This document shows, piece by piece, positions 13,628-23,644 of a stretch of 24,492 bases of DNA; position 1 is the first letter of the stretch; every line of letters starts with the position of its first letter. Origin of the DNA: an uncultured Candidatus Melainabacteria bacterium (lineage in GTDB: Bacteria; Cyanobacteriota; Vampirovibrionia; Gastranaerophilales; Gastranaerophilaceae); contig CALAFU010000108.1 of the NCBI GenBank assembly GCA_937891325.1, positions 1 through 24,492 on the forward strand, in the 5' to 3' direction. A program made the position numbers and the translations under genes. Below the pieces are notes generated by a model. That model ran no database searches, had not been told where the DNA came from, and saw only the letters and a list, made by a program, of their open reading frames with translations.

Positions 13628-16600
13628 ATGTCGACTCAATTTGCTAAAAGAAAAACACCAATGGGTATTCCGGCAACTAATCTGGATTATTTACCCGACT
13701 TAATTGAAGTGCAAAAAAAATCGTTTGAATGGTTTTTAAAGGAAGGCTTAAAAGAAGAATTACTTGCTTTCTCTCCTATTAAAGACTATACAGGTAGATT
13801 AGAATTACACTTCTTACCAAACTACACTTTCGATAATGCAAAATACACTATCGAAGAAGCTAGAATTCACGATGCTACTTACGCTAAGCAATTACGCGTT
13901 ATGGTTAGACTTGTAAACCGTGACTCTGGTGAAATTAAAGAACAAGAAGTTTATATCGGTGATATTCCGACTATGACTGACAAAGGTACTTTCATTGTTA
14001 ACGGTGCTGAACGTGTTATCGTTTCTCAAATCGTTCGTTCTCCTGGTGTTTACTTCAAACGTGAAGTTTCTCCAACAGGTAAACGTTTATACAATGCAAC
14101 TGTTATTCCAAACCGTGGTGCTTGGATTAAAATCGAAACAGATTCTAACGACTTAGTTTACGTTAAAATCGACAAGAACAGAAAAATCTTAGCTACAACT
14201 TTATTGAAAGCTATGGGCTTGTCAGTTGCTGAAATGGAAGCATCTTTCACTCACTTCGAATTCTTGAAAAAGACTTTAGAAAAAGATACAGCTGAAACTA
14301 CTGATGATGCTTTAATTGATGTTTACAAAAAACTTAGACCTGGTGATCCTGCATCAGCTCAAGGTGGACGTCAAATCATTGAAGCTCGTTTCTTTGATGA
14401 AAAGAAATACGACATCGGTCGTGTAGGTCGTTATAAATTAAATAAAAAATTAAACTTGAATATCGCTGCTTCTCAAAGAACTTTGACTATTCAAGATATC
14501 GTTGCTTCTATCGAATACTTAATCAACTTAACTTATGATGAAGGTACAGTTGATGATATCGACCACTTAGGCAACAGACGTGTTCGTTCAGTTGGCGAAT
14601 TGTTACAAAACCAATTCAGAGTTGGTTTAAGCCGTATTGAACGTATCGTTAAGGAAAGAATGACACTACAAGATAGTGAAACTCTTACTCCATTAAACTT
14701 ATTAAATACAAAACCATTAGTTGCAGCATTAAAAGAATTCTTCGGAAGTTCTCAATTATCTCAATTCATGGACCAAATCAACCCATTAGCTGAATTAACT
14801 CACAAAAGACGTATTTCAGCTTTAGGACCTGGTGGTTTGATGAGAGAACGTGCTGGTTTCGCAGTTCGTGATATTCACCCTTCTCACTACGGTCGTATTT
14901 GTCCGATTGAAACTCCTGAAGGTCCAAACGCAGGTTTGATTGGTTCTTTAGCAACTCACGCTAAAGTTAACGATTATGGTTTCATTGAATCACCATTCTT
15001 CGTTGTTAAAGACGGAAAGGTTACTGATGAAGTAGTTTATATGACTGCTGACGAAGATGAAAACTATCGTTGTGCTCCTGCTGACGTTGAACTTAATGAA
15101 GATAGAACATTCAAACACGCTCAAGTTCCTGTTCGTTACAGATCTGAATTCGTAATGAGTGAATCTTCAAAAGTTGACTACGTTGGTGTTTGCCCAATCC
15201 AAATCATCTCTGTTGCGACATCAGTTATTCCATTCATTGAACACGATGATGCCAACCGTGCATTGATGGGTTCAAACATGCAACGTCAATCAGTACCTCT
15301 TTTAATTACTGAAAGACCAAGAGTTGCAACAGGTATGGAAGCTAGAGCTGCTAAAGACTCTGGTATGTTGATTGTTTCTGAATACGACGGTGTCGTTGAA
15401 AGAGTAGTTGGCGAAGAAATTACAATTAGAGATACAGAAGGTATTCCACACGTATACCAATTAATGAAATATGTAAGAAGTAACCAAGATACTTGTATTA
15501 ACCAAAAGCCAATCGTTAGAGAAGGCGACAAGGTTAAAGCAGGCGATGTAATCGCAGACGGTGCATCTACTTGCGGTGGTGAACTTTCATTAGGTAAAAA
15601 CGTTTTAATCGCTTATATGCCTTGGGAAGGTTACAACTTCGAAGATGCTATCTTGTTATCAGAAAGATGCGTTCACGATGACATCTTTACTTCAGTTCAC
15701 ATTGAAAAATTAGAAATCGATGCAAGACAAACAAAACTTGGACCAGAAGAAATTACTCGTGAAATTCCGAACGTTTCAGAAGAATCTTTAAGACACTTGG
15801 ATGAACGTGGTATTGTTCGTATCGGTGCAAGAGTTTATGCAGATGATATTTTGGTAGGTAAAGTTACACCGAAAGGTGAATCAGAACACCCACCAGAAGA
15901 AAAATTATTAAGAGCAATCTTTGCTGAAAAAGCAAGAGATGTAAAAGATAACTCATTAAGAGTTCCTCACGGCGAAGGCGGTAGAGTTCTTGATGTTAAG
16001 GTATTTGACAGAGAAAAAGGTGATGAATTGCCACCAGGTGCAAATACAGTTATCAGAGTTTACATCGCTCAAAAACGTAAAGTATCAGTAGGTGACAAAC
16101 TTTCAGGTCGTCACGGTAACAAAGGTATCGTATCAAGAATTCTTGCAAAAGAAGATATGCCATTCTTACCAGACGGTACTCCTGTAGATGTTGTATTGAA
16201 CCCTCTAGGTGTTCCTTCTCGTATGAACGTAGGTCAAACTTACGAACACTTGTTAGGTTTAGCATCTTACTTGACTAAAGACTACTACGCAGCTCCATCA
16301 TTTGATGAAAGATATGGTAAAAACATGTCTGAAAAAGTAACAAAAGAAGAATTGTTACGTGGTATCAAAGAAACAGGCTGTGATTGGGTTGGTGAAGACG
16401 GTAAAGTTCGTTTAATCGACGGTAGAACAGGTGAACCATTTGATGAACCTGTTGCGGTTGGTTTGACTTACTTCTTGAAACTTGTTCACTTAGTAGATGA
16501 TAAAATCCACGCTCGTTCAACAGGTCCTTACTCATTAGTAACACAACAACCTTTAGGTGGTAAGGCTCAATTCGGTGGACAAAGATTCGGTGAAATGGAA

Positions 16601-16942
16601 GTTTGGGCTCTTGAAGCTTACGGCGCAGCTTATGTACTTCAAGAAATGCTTACAATCAAATCCGATGATGTTAACGGACGTAATAGAGCGTACGAAGCAA
16701 TCGTTAAAGGTGATAACATTCCAAGACCTGGTATTCCAGAATCATTCAAAGTACTTGTAAGAGAATTACAAAGTATCGGTTTGGATATTACGGTAGCTAA
16801 GAAAGACGGTATTGAAGTTGACTTAATGAGCGATATGGACGACTTAAGAAAAGCTGCTCCAAAACGCACATTATCAGATATTGATTCAGAATTGTTGAAT
16901 ATCAACTTCTTTGAAACACCAACAACTTTCGGAGATATATAA
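13628..16942 (+). CDS. rpoB: DNA-directed RNA polymerase subunit beta
   Basis: This is the 1104-aa beta subunit, which forms one half of the catalytic cleft. Its length matches cyanobacterial and other short-form RpoB and lacks the large lineage insertions of E. coli (1342 aa). Recognisable regions include the rifampicin pocket (SQLSQFMDQINPLAELTHKRRISAL, written here only as a landmark starting at about residue 375), the following GPGGLMRERAGF, the IETPEGPNAGLI segment, and GDKLSGRHGNKG (from residue 822), which lies by the active centre. GAGG at 13616-13619 supports the start. It is the first gene of rpoB-rpoC1-rpoC2, with 50 bp to rpoC1 and no terminator between, so the three are very likely one operon. 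Confidence 0.98.
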   Translation: MSTQFAKRKTPMGIPATNLDYLPDLIEVQKKSFEWFLKEGLKEELLAFSPIKDYTGRLELHFLPNYTFDNAKYTIEEARIHDATYAKQLRVMVRLVNRDSGEIKEQEVYIGDIPTMTDKGTFIVNGAERVIVSQIVRSPGVYFKREVSPTGKRLYNATVIPNRGAWIKIETDSNDLVYVKIDKNRKILATTLLKAMGLSVAEMEASFTHFEFLKKTLEKDTAETTDDALIDVYKKLRPGDPASAQGGRQIIEARFFDEKKYDIGRVGRYKLNKKLNLNIAASQRTLTIQDIVASIEYLINLTYDEGTVDDIDHLGNRRVRSVGELLQNQFRVGLSRIERIVKERMTLQDSETLTPLNLLNTKPLVAALKEFFGSSQLSQFMDQINPLAELTHKRRISALGPGGLMRERAGFAVRDIHPSHYGRICPIETPEGPNAGLIGSLATHAKVNDYGFIESPFFVVKDGKVTDEVVYMTADEDENYRCAPADVELNEDRTFKHAQVPVRYRSEFVMSESSKVDYVGVCPIQIISVATSVIPFIEHDDANRALMGSNMQRQSVPLLITERPRVATGMEARAAKDSGMLIVSEYDGVVERVVGEEITIRDTEGIPHVYQLMKYVRSNQDTCINQKPIVREGDKVKAGDVIADGASTCGGELSLGKNVLIAYMPWEGYNFEDAILLSERCVHDDIFTSVHIEKLEIDARQTKLGPEEITREIPNVSEESLRHLDERGIVRIGARVYADDILVGKVTPKGESEHPPEEKLLRAIFAEKARDVKDNSLRVPHGEGGRVLDVKVFDREKGDELPPGANTVIRVYIAQKRKVSVGDKLSGRHGNKGIVSRILAKEDMPFLPDGTPVDVVLNPLGVPSRMNVGQTYEHLLGLASYLTKDYYAAPSFDERYGKNMSEKVTKEELLRGIKETGCDWVGEDGKVRLIDGRTGEPFDEPVAVGLTYFLKLVHLVDDKIHARSTGPYSLVTQQPLGGKAQFGGQRFGEMEVWALEAYGAAYVLQEMLTIKSDDVNGRNRAYEAIVKGDNIPRPGIPESFKVLVRELQSIGLDITVAKKDGIEVDLMSDMDDLRKAAPKRTLSDIDSELLNINFFETPTTFGDI

Positions 16943-16992
16943 TCCGAACCAACGTAATTAGACAATAAACTCAACAAAAGGAGAAATTATAA

Positions 16993-18702
16993 ATGTCAAC
17001 AAGTATTGATTATTTTGACTATATACGAATTAGTATTGCGTCACCAGAAAGAATTCTAAAATGGTCTTATGGTGAAGTTACTAAACCGGAAACAATTAAC
17101 TACCGTACATTAAAACCAGAACGTGACGGTCTATTCTGCGAAAGAATCTTTGGACCTACAAAAGACTGGGAATGTTATTGCGGTAAATACAAAAGAGTAA
17201 GACACAAAGGTATCATTTGTGAACGATGCGGTGTTGAAGTTACAGATTCAAAAGTACGTCGTCACAGAATGGGACACATTAAACTTGCAGCTCCTGTTTC
17301 ACATATCTGGTTCTTGAAAGGTATTCCATCTTACCTTGGCTTACTTTTAGATATGACTCTTAAAGATTTAGAACAAGTAATTTACTTCAACAGCTATGTT
17401 GTTATTGACCCAGCTGAATCTGAATTTAAAAAATTACAACTTCTAAACGAAGAAGAATATGAAGATTACATCATGGAACATGAAGATTCTGAATTAAAAG
17501 TTGGAATCGGTGCTGAAGCAATCAAAGAATTGTTAGGCGAAATTGATGTTAAAGGCTTAGCTGAAGAAATCAGAAATGAATTAGCTGGCGGTGTAAACTC
17601 AGTTCAAAGAAAAGGTAAATTAATTAAACGTCTAAGATTATTAGACTCATTAATTTCAAGTGAAACTGACCCAACTTGGATGATTATGGATGTATTACCT
17701 GTAACTCCTCCTGACTTGAGACCTATGGTTCAATTAGACGGTGGTCGTTTCGCAACATCTGACTTGAACGATTTATATAGACGTGTAATCAACAGAAACA
17801 ACCGTTTACAAAGATTGTTAGAAATGGGCGCTCCTGAAATCATCGTAAGAAACGAAAAACGTATGTTACAAGAAGCAGTAGATGCCTTAATTGATAACGG
17901 TCGTCGTGGTAGAACAGTTGTTGGTCCAAACAACAGACCATTGAAATCATTATCTAACATTATTGAAGGTAAACAAGGTCGTTTCCGTCAAAACTTGTTA
18001 GGTAAACGTGTTGACTACTCAGGTCGTTCAGTAATCGTAGTTGGTCCATCATTAGAATTGAACCAATGTGGTTTACCAAAAGAAATGGCAATCGAATTAT
18101 TCAAACCATTCGTTGTTAATAAATTGATTGAACGCGGTTATGTTCAAAATATTAAATCTGCTAAGAAGAAAATCGAACGCTCAGAAGCAATCGTTTGGGA
18201 TATCTTAGAAGAGGTAATTGATGGACACCCTGTAATGTTAAACCGTGCCCCAACTCTTCACAGATTAGGTATTCAAGCATTTGAACCAAAACTTGTTGAA
18301 GGTCGTGCAATCCAATTACACCCACTTGTATGTACAGCGTTTAACGCCGACTTCGACGGTGACCAAATGGCTGTTCACGTACCATTGAGTATTGAAGCAC
18401 AAACTGAAGCTAGAATGTTAATGTTAGCAACTAACAACATCTTAGCTCCTGCAACAGGTAAACCTATTATCACACCATCTCAAGATATGGTTATGGGTAT
18501 GTATTATTTAACTCTTATTAAAGATGAAAATATGGTACCTTCAAAATACTTCTACAACTTCCAAGACGCTATTGCCGCTTTAGAAGCAAATGTTATCGAC
18601 TTACACGATAAAATCTACGTAAGAGATGAACACGGCAAACGTATTGAAACTACAGCAGGTAGAATTATTTTCAATGAAGCAGTAAGAAACGCAGTTTTAT
18701 AA
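16993..18702 (+). CDS. rpoC1: RNA polymerase subunit gamma (N-terminal part of beta'), RpoC1
   Basis: This 569-aa protein corresponds to the N-terminal portion of beta'. It contains the zinc-binding site C61, C63, C76, C79 and the catalytic motif NADFDGDQMAVH (451-462), whose Asp453, Asp455 and Asp457 hold the active-site magnesium. It ends just after TTAGRIIFNEAVRN, where E. coli beta' continues without interruption. The ribosome site is AAAAGGAG, 16976-16983. The stop at 18700-18702 is followed 21 bp later by the rpoC2 start with its own ribosome site, and both proteins are complete at the join, so this is a genuine split gene and not a frameshift. The same split is the hallmark of Cyanobacteria and plastids. 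Confidence 0.96.
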   Translation: MSTSIDYFDYIRISIASPERILKWSYGEVTKPETINYRTLKPERDGLFCERIFGPTKDWECYCGKYKRVRHKGIICERCGVEVTDSKVRRHRMGHIKLAAPVSHIWFLKGIPSYLGLLLDMTLKDLEQVIYFNSYVVIDPAESEFKKLQLLNEEEYEDYIMEHEDSELKVGIGAEAIKELLGEIDVKGLAEEIRNELAGGVNSVQRKGKLIKRLRLLDSLISSETDPTWMIMDVLPVTPPDLRPMVQLDGGRFATSDLNDLYRRVINRNNRLQRLLEMGAPEIIVRNEKRMLQEAVDALIDNGRRGRTVVGPNNRPLKSLSNIIEGKQGRFRQNLLGKRVDYSGRSVIVVGPSLELNQCGLPKEMAIELFKPFVVNKLIERGYVQNIKSAKKKIERSEAIVWDILEEVIDGHPVMLNRAPTLHRLGIQAFEPKLVEGRAIQLHPLVCTAFNADFDGDQMAVHVPLSIEAQTEARMLMLATNNILAPATGKPIITPSQDMVMGMYYLTLIKDENMVPSKYFYNFQDAIAALEANVIDLHDKIYVRDEHGKRIETTAGRIIFNEAVRNAVL

Positions 18703-18723
18703 TTAATAAAGGTAAATAAAAAA

Positions 18724-21700
18724 ATGACAAATATGTATACAACACAAAAGAAAACAGTAGATTTCATTAATAAACAAATGGATAAAGGTGCATTGAAAAA
18801 CTTACTTGCACAAATCTATCTTGAATTTGGTGGTGCAAAAACAGCAACATTGGCTAACACTTTGAAAAACTTAGGTTACCATTACGCTACAAAATCAGGC
18901 GTAACAATTTCAATTTCAGATTTGTCAGTTCCACCAATTAAACAACAATTATTGAAAGAAGCTGATGAAGAAATCGAAAAATCTACAAAAAGATACTTGA
19001 AAGGTGAAATCACAGAAGTAGAAAGATATACAAAGGTTATCGATACTTGGTCTGAAACAACAGCTAAGTTGACAGAGCAAGTAGTTAAAAACTTTGATAG
19101 ATTGAACCCTGTTTACATGATGGCGTTCTCAGGTGCCAGAGGTAACTTATCACAAGTATCACAATTGGTTGGTATGCGTGGTTTGATGGCTGATGCGCAA
19201 GGTCAAATCATCGACTTACCTATCCGTTCAAACTTTAAAGAAGGTCTATCAGTTACTGAATACATCATTTCATCATACGGTGCTCGTAAAGGTTTGGTAG
19301 ATACAGCGTTAAAAACAGCCGACTCTGGTTACTTAACAAGACGTTTAGTTGACGTTGCTCAAGATGTTATTATTCGTGACCACGATTGCCACGGTAAAAA
19401 ACATATCAAATTAAGAGGTATTTATGATGGTGATACTTGTATCGTTCCATTAGTAGATAGATTATTAGGTAGAACTATTGCACAAGATATCGTTGATGCT
19501 GATGGTAAAGTTGTTGTTGAAAACAATACAACTTTAGATAGAAAAGACATCAAGAAAATTCAACGTTTAGACGAAAAAATCTGGGCTGAAATTGAAAAAG
19601 AAGGTTTAGATGTTCGTTCTGGTTTAACTTGTGAATTAGAATATGGTGTTTGCCAAAAATGTTACGGTTGGGCAATGACAACTCAAAAATTAGTTGATGT
19701 TGGTGAATCAATCGGTATTATCGCAGCTCAATCAATCGGTGAACCTGGTACACAGTTGACAATGAGAACATTCCACACAGGTGGTGTATTCAAAGGTTCT
19801 GGTGCTATGAAATATGTTAAAGCCGATGAAGCTGGTGAAGTTGTGACTGACTTAAAAGGTAAAACACAAGAAGAAAGAACTCGTCACGGTGATGTTGTTC
19901 AAAAATCTATGTTAGAATTTGATATTGAAGTAAAAGGTGCTAAATCTTCTAAAAAATATCACATTCCAACAGGTGCTAGAATTATGGTTCAAAAAGACGA
20001 TAAAGTTGCTAAAGATGACAATATCGCAATTTACGAACCTGTATCACAAGGGGACGGTTCTCGTTTAACTGAAAAAGCTACAAAGGATATTACTTCTGAT
20101 TTATCAGGTGAAGTTGTTTACCAAAACTTTACAGCAGATGAAAAGAAAGATAGACAAGGTAACGTTTCTAGAACAGCTAACAAGAGCGGTGTTGTTTGGG
20201 TTCTTGGTGGTGATGTTTATAACTTACCAGGTGGCTCAAAAGTTCAAGTTAAAGACGGTCAAGCTATTAAAGAAGGCGAAAAACTTGCTGAAACTTCAAC
20301 AATTTGCGAACACGGTGGTGAAGTTAGAGTTGGCGAAGACCTAGTTATTGAAGAAGTTAAATTTGAAGGTAAAAAAATCAAGAAGATTGTTTCTGGTAAA
20401 GAATTAACAATCGTAATTGCATCAATTATGCCATCAAATGCTTCATTTGAACAAACTAAAAAAGAACAAATTTGGACAGTAAATAAAACAGGTGAAAAAT
20501 ATATCGTTAAATCTCCTGTTGATACAACAGTTGAAAACGGTATGATTATCGCTGAATTAATTAGTGATGATTGTTCAGTAGCTTCATCTGGTGAAATTAA
20601 ATACGTTGATGTTGAAGTTGATGAAAATCAAATCATTACAAAAGCAGGTGACGTAGTATTTATTCCAGAAGAAGTTCACCAATTAAATAAAGAATCAACA
20701 TTGAAAATGGTTGAATCTGGTACTCACGTTACAGCTGGTACTGAAATTGTGAAAGACGTATACTGTCACTTAGACGGTATCGTTGAAATTAAAGAATACA
20801 ATGATGTAATCCACGAAGTAACAATCAGACCTGGTGAAATTCACCAATTAGCAAATGTTTCAGAATTGAAAGTTGAAGAAGGCGAAGTTATCAAGAAAGG
20901 TACTCTAATTGCTGATGGTATCAAGGCTAAAGAAACTTCAATTGTAACAATTATGGATTCTGAAATGGACGATTTGGACATCGAAGACTTAGATGAAGAA
21001 ATTGATACAACAATGAATCTTGAAGAAGATAACATTGCAAATCAACCAATTCAAATCTTAGTAAGACCTGTTCAAGTTATCAAAATTGAACCTAAAGACG
21101 TATCAATTAACTTCAACTCAACAGATGAATTAATTGATATCGTTCCTGTAACTCAATTACAATATAAAGACGGCGCTAGAGTAAGAAACTTAGACGGTGC
21201 TACTTTAGTTAGAACAAGTTTAGTTCTTCAAATGCAAGGTTATTTATCACACTTAAAAGGTATGGTAGAACTTAACGAAAAAGGAGAATTAAAAATTGTT
21301 GTTCTTGATAAGTTAATCGTTCGTCGTGAACTTGAAGGTAATTCTAAATTAAATGATTCATTACAAACAGAATTATTAGTTAAGAATGGCGAAACAATTG
21401 CTCCAAAAACACCTGTTGCTAAAACTTGTGTATTAGCATTAAATGACGGTGTTGCTTCTATCAAGAATGAAAGTGAAGATGCTAGAAGATTGTTATTAGT
21501 TTGCGATAACTATGAAGAAAAAGTTAAAGTAAAAGCTAAAGCAGTTGTAAAAGCAGGTCAATTCATTAAACAAGATGACTTATTAACTGAAGATGAAGCT
21601 GATAGAGCTCCTGTTTCAGGTCAAGTAGTAAGTGCTACAAAATCTGAAATCGTAATCAGAACAGGTCGTCCATACTTAATCAGCCCAGGTACAATGCTTC

Positions 21701-22623
21701 AAGTAGCTCAAGGCTCTTTGGTATTACGTGGTGATATGCTTGTTACGTTGGTATATGAAAGACAAAAAACAGGTGATATCGTTCAAGGTCTTCCAAAAGT
21801 AGAAGAATTACTTGAAGGTAGAAAACCAAAAGATTGTGCTATCTTAGCAGAATACGATGGTACACTAATCATTGAAGAAGATGAAGCTGGTGGTTTACCA
21901 AAATTATACTTGGAATCTGAAGAAGGTGATAAAACTGAAATCAAATATCCAATCGATTTGAAACCAATTGGTACAAGTGGTAATAAAATTAAGAAAGGTC
22001 AACCTTTAACAACAGGTTCATTAAATCCTCATGATGTTATGAGATTATGTGGTCCTGAAGTTGCACAACAATACTTAGTAGACGAAGTTCAACGTGTATA
22101 CCGTTCTCAAGGTGTAGAAATTGCTGATAAACACGTTGAAATCATTGTTCGTCAAATGACTAAGAAAGTTAAAATTGTTGATGCTGGTGATACAAACTTA
22201 TTACCAGGAGAATTGGTTGAAGTTCAATTGTTTGAAAAAGAAAATGAAGCAGTTCAAGCTAACGGTGGTCAAGTAGCAACTTGTGAATACATGTTGTTAG
22301 GTATCACAAAAGCATCATTGAACACAGAATCATTCATTTCAGCAGCTTCATTCCAAGAAACAACAAGAATTCTTACAGAAGCAGCAGTTGACGGTAAGAA
22401 AGACTTATTGAGAGGTTTGAAAGAAAACGTTATCATTGGTCGTCTAATCCCTGCAGGTACAGGTTTCTACCACTTAACTCACGCTAATGAAGAAAAAGAT
22501 AAAGAGGCTCAAAGACGAGCAGCTCAAAGAAATCAAGCTAGAAAACCTTCTGCAATTCTAGAAGAAATTGAAGGTATGTTTGGTGCTCCTGAGTTCTCAG
22601 TTGATGACGAAACTATCGGTTAA
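18724..22623 (+). CDS. rpoC2: RNA polymerase beta' C-terminal subunit, RpoC2, with large trigger-loop insertion
   Basis: This 1299-aa protein holds the C-terminal part of beta'. The bridge helix (YGARKGLVDTALKTADSG, about 185-205) and RRLVDVAQD follow the secondary-channel region. A second zinc site is formed by C222, C303, C310 and C313. The trigger loop starts at GEPGTQLTMRTFHTGG (from 339) and is interrupted by about 650 residues before GDIVQGLPKVEELLEGRKPKD resumes at 1017. The insertion is full of short beta-rich repeats with Gly-Asp-x-Val/Ile patterns, like the sandwich-barrel hybrid motifs of cyanobacterial SI3. It has an acidic stretch at about 744-775 (DDLDIEDLDEE). The ribosome site is AAAGG, 18707-18711. 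The C-terminal tail (QRRAAQRNQARKP...) is charged and variable. Confidence 0.96.
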   Translation: MTNMYTTQKKTVDFINKQMDKGALKNLLAQIYLEFGGAKTATLANTLKNLGYHYATKSGVTISISDLSVPPIKQQLLKEADEEIEKSTKRYLKGEITEVERYTKVIDTWSETTAKLTEQVVKNFDRLNPVYMMAFSGARGNLSQVSQLVGMRGLMADAQGQIIDLPIRSNFKEGLSVTEYIISSYGARKGLVDTALKTADSGYLTRRLVDVAQDVIIRDHDCHGKKHIKLRGIYDGDTCIVPLVDRLLGRTIAQDIVDADGKVVVENNTTLDRKDIKKIQRLDEKIWAEIEKEGLDVRSGLTCELEYGVCQKCYGWAMTTQKLVDVGESIGIIAAQSIGEPGTQLTMRTFHTGGVFKGSGAMKYVKADEAGEVVTDLKGKTQEERTRHGDVVQKSMLEFDIEVKGAKSSKKYHIPTGARIMVQKDDKVAKDDNIAIYEPVSQGDGSRLTEKATKDITSDLSGEVVYQNFTADEKKDRQGNVSRTANKSGVVWVLGGDVYNLPGGSKVQVKDGQAIKEGEKLAETSTICEHGGEVRVGEDLVIEEVKFEGKKIKKIVSGKELTIVIASIMPSNASFEQTKKEQIWTVNKTGEKYIVKSPVDTTVENGMIIAELISDDCSVASSGEIKYVDVEVDENQIITKAGDVVFIPEEVHQLNKESTLKMVESGTHVTAGTEIVKDVYCHLDGIVEIKEYNDVIHEVTIRPGEIHQLANVSELKVEEGEVIKKGTLIADGIKAKETSIVTIMDSEMDDLDIEDLDEEIDTTMNLEEDNIANQPIQILVRPVQVIKIEPKDVSINFNSTDELIDIVPVTQLQYKDGARVRNLDGATLVRTSLVLQMQGYLSHLKGMVELNEKGELKIVVLDKLIVRRELEGNSKLNDSLQTELLVKNGETIAPKTPVAKTCVLALNDGVASIKNESEDARRLLLVCDNYEEKVKVKAKAVVKAGQFIKQDDLLTEDEADRAPVSGQVVSATKSEIVIRTGRPYLISPGTMLQVAQGSLVLRGDMLVTLVYERQKTGDIVQGLPKVEELLEGRKPKDCAILAEYDGTLIIEEDEAGGLPKLYLESEEGDKTEIKYPIDLKPIGTSGNKIKKGQPLTTGSLNPHDVMRLCGPEVAQQYLVDEVQRVYRSQGVEIADKHVEIIVRQMTKKVKIVDAGDTNLLPGELVEVQLFEKENEAVQANGGQVATCEYMLLGITKASLNTESFISAASFQETTRILTEAAVDGKKDLLRGLKENVIIGRLIPAGTGFYHLTHANEEKDKEAQRRAAQRNQARKPSAILEEIEGMFGAPEFSVDDETIG

Positions 22624-22639
22624 TCCGAAAAGATAAATT

Positions 22640-22677
22640 AAATAAGGCGGTTTGAGTTTACTCAAACCGCCTTATTT
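22640..22677. terminator. Intrinsic terminator of the rpoB-rpoC1-rpoC2 operon
   Basis: A perfect 17-bp stem: AAATAAGGCGGTTTGAG (22640-22656) with its complement at 22661-22677 around a TTTA loop. The right arm ends in TTATTT and is followed by TT. It lies 17 bp after the rpoC2 stop and, being A/T-rich on both flanks, could also act on the minus strand. Confidence 0.93.
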
Positions 22678-22685
22678 TTGTAAAT

Positions 22686-22719
22686 AAAAAGAGGAATTAT
22701 AAAAATAATTCCTCTTTTT
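22686..22719. terminator. Intrinsic terminator of the acyltransferase gene, probably bidirectional
   Basis: A perfect 15-bp stem: AAAAAGAGGAATTAT (22686-22700) pairs with 22705-22719 over an AAAA loop. Read on the minus strand it follows the acyltransferase stop by 2 bp and ends in a run of five T. On the plus strand it also ends in TTTTT, giving a backup to the rpoC2 terminator. Confidence 0.88.
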
Positions 22720-22721
22720 AA

Positions 22722-23534
22722 CTAAACTCCTGAACCTTTAATTTCTATCTTTTTAAGCCTTTGTTCAATCTTTCTGTACCATTTTAATGGTTGTTGGAAT
22801 AAGGTTTCATAAGCATCTAACTTGCCTTCTGCAATTTCTTTAAATTGATTATCACAAGCCTTAGTCATTTCGCTTTCAAGATAGTGAGTGTATTCTTTTC
22901 TATCAACTTTTGCATCTTCCAAAACAATCGGGTCGTGGAATTCTACTAAAACTTCTGGTCTGTCTGCACGTAGGAACATATAATTTACTGCAACAGGCAC
23001 TAAGTTTACTTTGCCATATTTCTTAACTGCATTTTGTGCAATGTAAGTTAGACCTGTTTGGAAATTAATAGGTCTATAATTTGGCGGCATAATAATTCCT
23101 TGAGGAAATATGTATAAAAAGTTGTTTAAATCTCCAATTGTTTCCACAGAAAATTTTAAAGCTGCCATTGAGGCTTGAGGGGATTTTTTGTTTACAGAAA
23201 ATGCACCAGCACGTCTCAAAAGTGGAAAACGGTTTAATTCTTCAACCATAATTCTGATTTTTTTGTTGAAGATTCTAGTGCAAAGATTGTAACCTACAAT
23301 GCCGTCCCACCAATTTGAATGAGGGGCAAAAAGAATTGTAGGAACAGATGTATCTCTGTGAAATACTTTTTCAGCACCCTTGTATCTAAGTGCGAAAAAT
23401 CTGTTTTGTAACATTCCTCTAAAAAATAGGTCGGCAATTAGAGTCCAAAATTTTGAATCTGTATTTGCTGGACTAAATTTTTCTTCCTTGTTTCTTAATT
23501 TTGTAGGTGGTACCTTTGAATATAAATTTTCCAT
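22722..23534 (-). CDS. PlsC-like 1-acyl-glycerol-phosphate (lysophospholipid) acyltransferase family protein
   Basis: This 270-aa protein belongs to the glycerolipid acyltransferase superfamily, which esterifies lipids or other acceptors with fatty acid from acyl-ACP or acyl-CoA. It shows the catalytic HxxxxD motif as HSNWWD (72-77), the second block around FPLLRRAGAFSV (103-114) and the third block as FPQG (143-146), replacing the common FPEG/EGTR. No membrane helix is clear, so it may be peripheral. The Trp-Trp in the first motif and FPQG are typical of a subgroup distant from classical PlsC, so the acceptor may not be lysophosphatidic acid. The ATG start has no ribosome site upstream; TATAAA sits only about 12 nt before it, so a leaderless mRNA is possible. 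It is a single gene, convergent with rpoC2. Confidence 0.85.
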   Translation of the reverse strand: MENLYSKVPPTKLRNKEEKFSPANTDSKFWTLIADLFFRGMLQNRFFALRYKGAEKVFHRDTSVPTILFAPHSNWWDGIVGYNLCTRIFNKKIRIMVEELNRFPLLRRAGAFSVNKKSPQASMAALKFSVETIGDLNNFLYIFPQGIIMPPNYRPINFQTGLTYIAQNAVKKYGKVNLVPVAVNYMFLRADRPEVLVEFHDPIVLEDAKVDRKEYTHYLESEMTKACDNQFKEIAEGKLDAYETLFQQPLKWYRKIEQRLKKIEIKGSGV

Positions 23535-23609
23535 AGTACTATTTTATAATATATTCAAGCTTTTGAAACCATATAGAAAGTGTAATTTTAAAAAATCTTA
23601 ATACATGAA

Positions 23610-23638
23610 TTGACGATAAAAAATGTTTATCATAGCAT
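23610..23638 (+). promoter_or_regulatory. Promoter of the riboswitch-like leader
   Basis: TTGACG (23610-23615) and TAGCAT (23633-23638) are separated by 17 bp, predicting transcription from about 23645, immediately before the AGAGGAAA that begins the leader structure. In the spacer GATAAA and TTTATC could pair. Confidence 0.5.
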
Positions 23639-23644
23639 GAACTC

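Noticed and set aside
14750..14830. Changes in the rifampicin pocket of RpoB (Ile and Ala at E. coli 518 and 522 positions)
   Set aside because: These are common lineage variation in this segment; the key Asp516, His526 and Ser531 equivalents are kept, so no resistance claim is made.
18690..18730. rpoC broken by a stop or sequencing frameshift between two halves
   Set aside because: The second half has its own ribosome site and ATG, the gap is clean, and the join matches the known cyanobacterial rpoC1/rpoC2 split.
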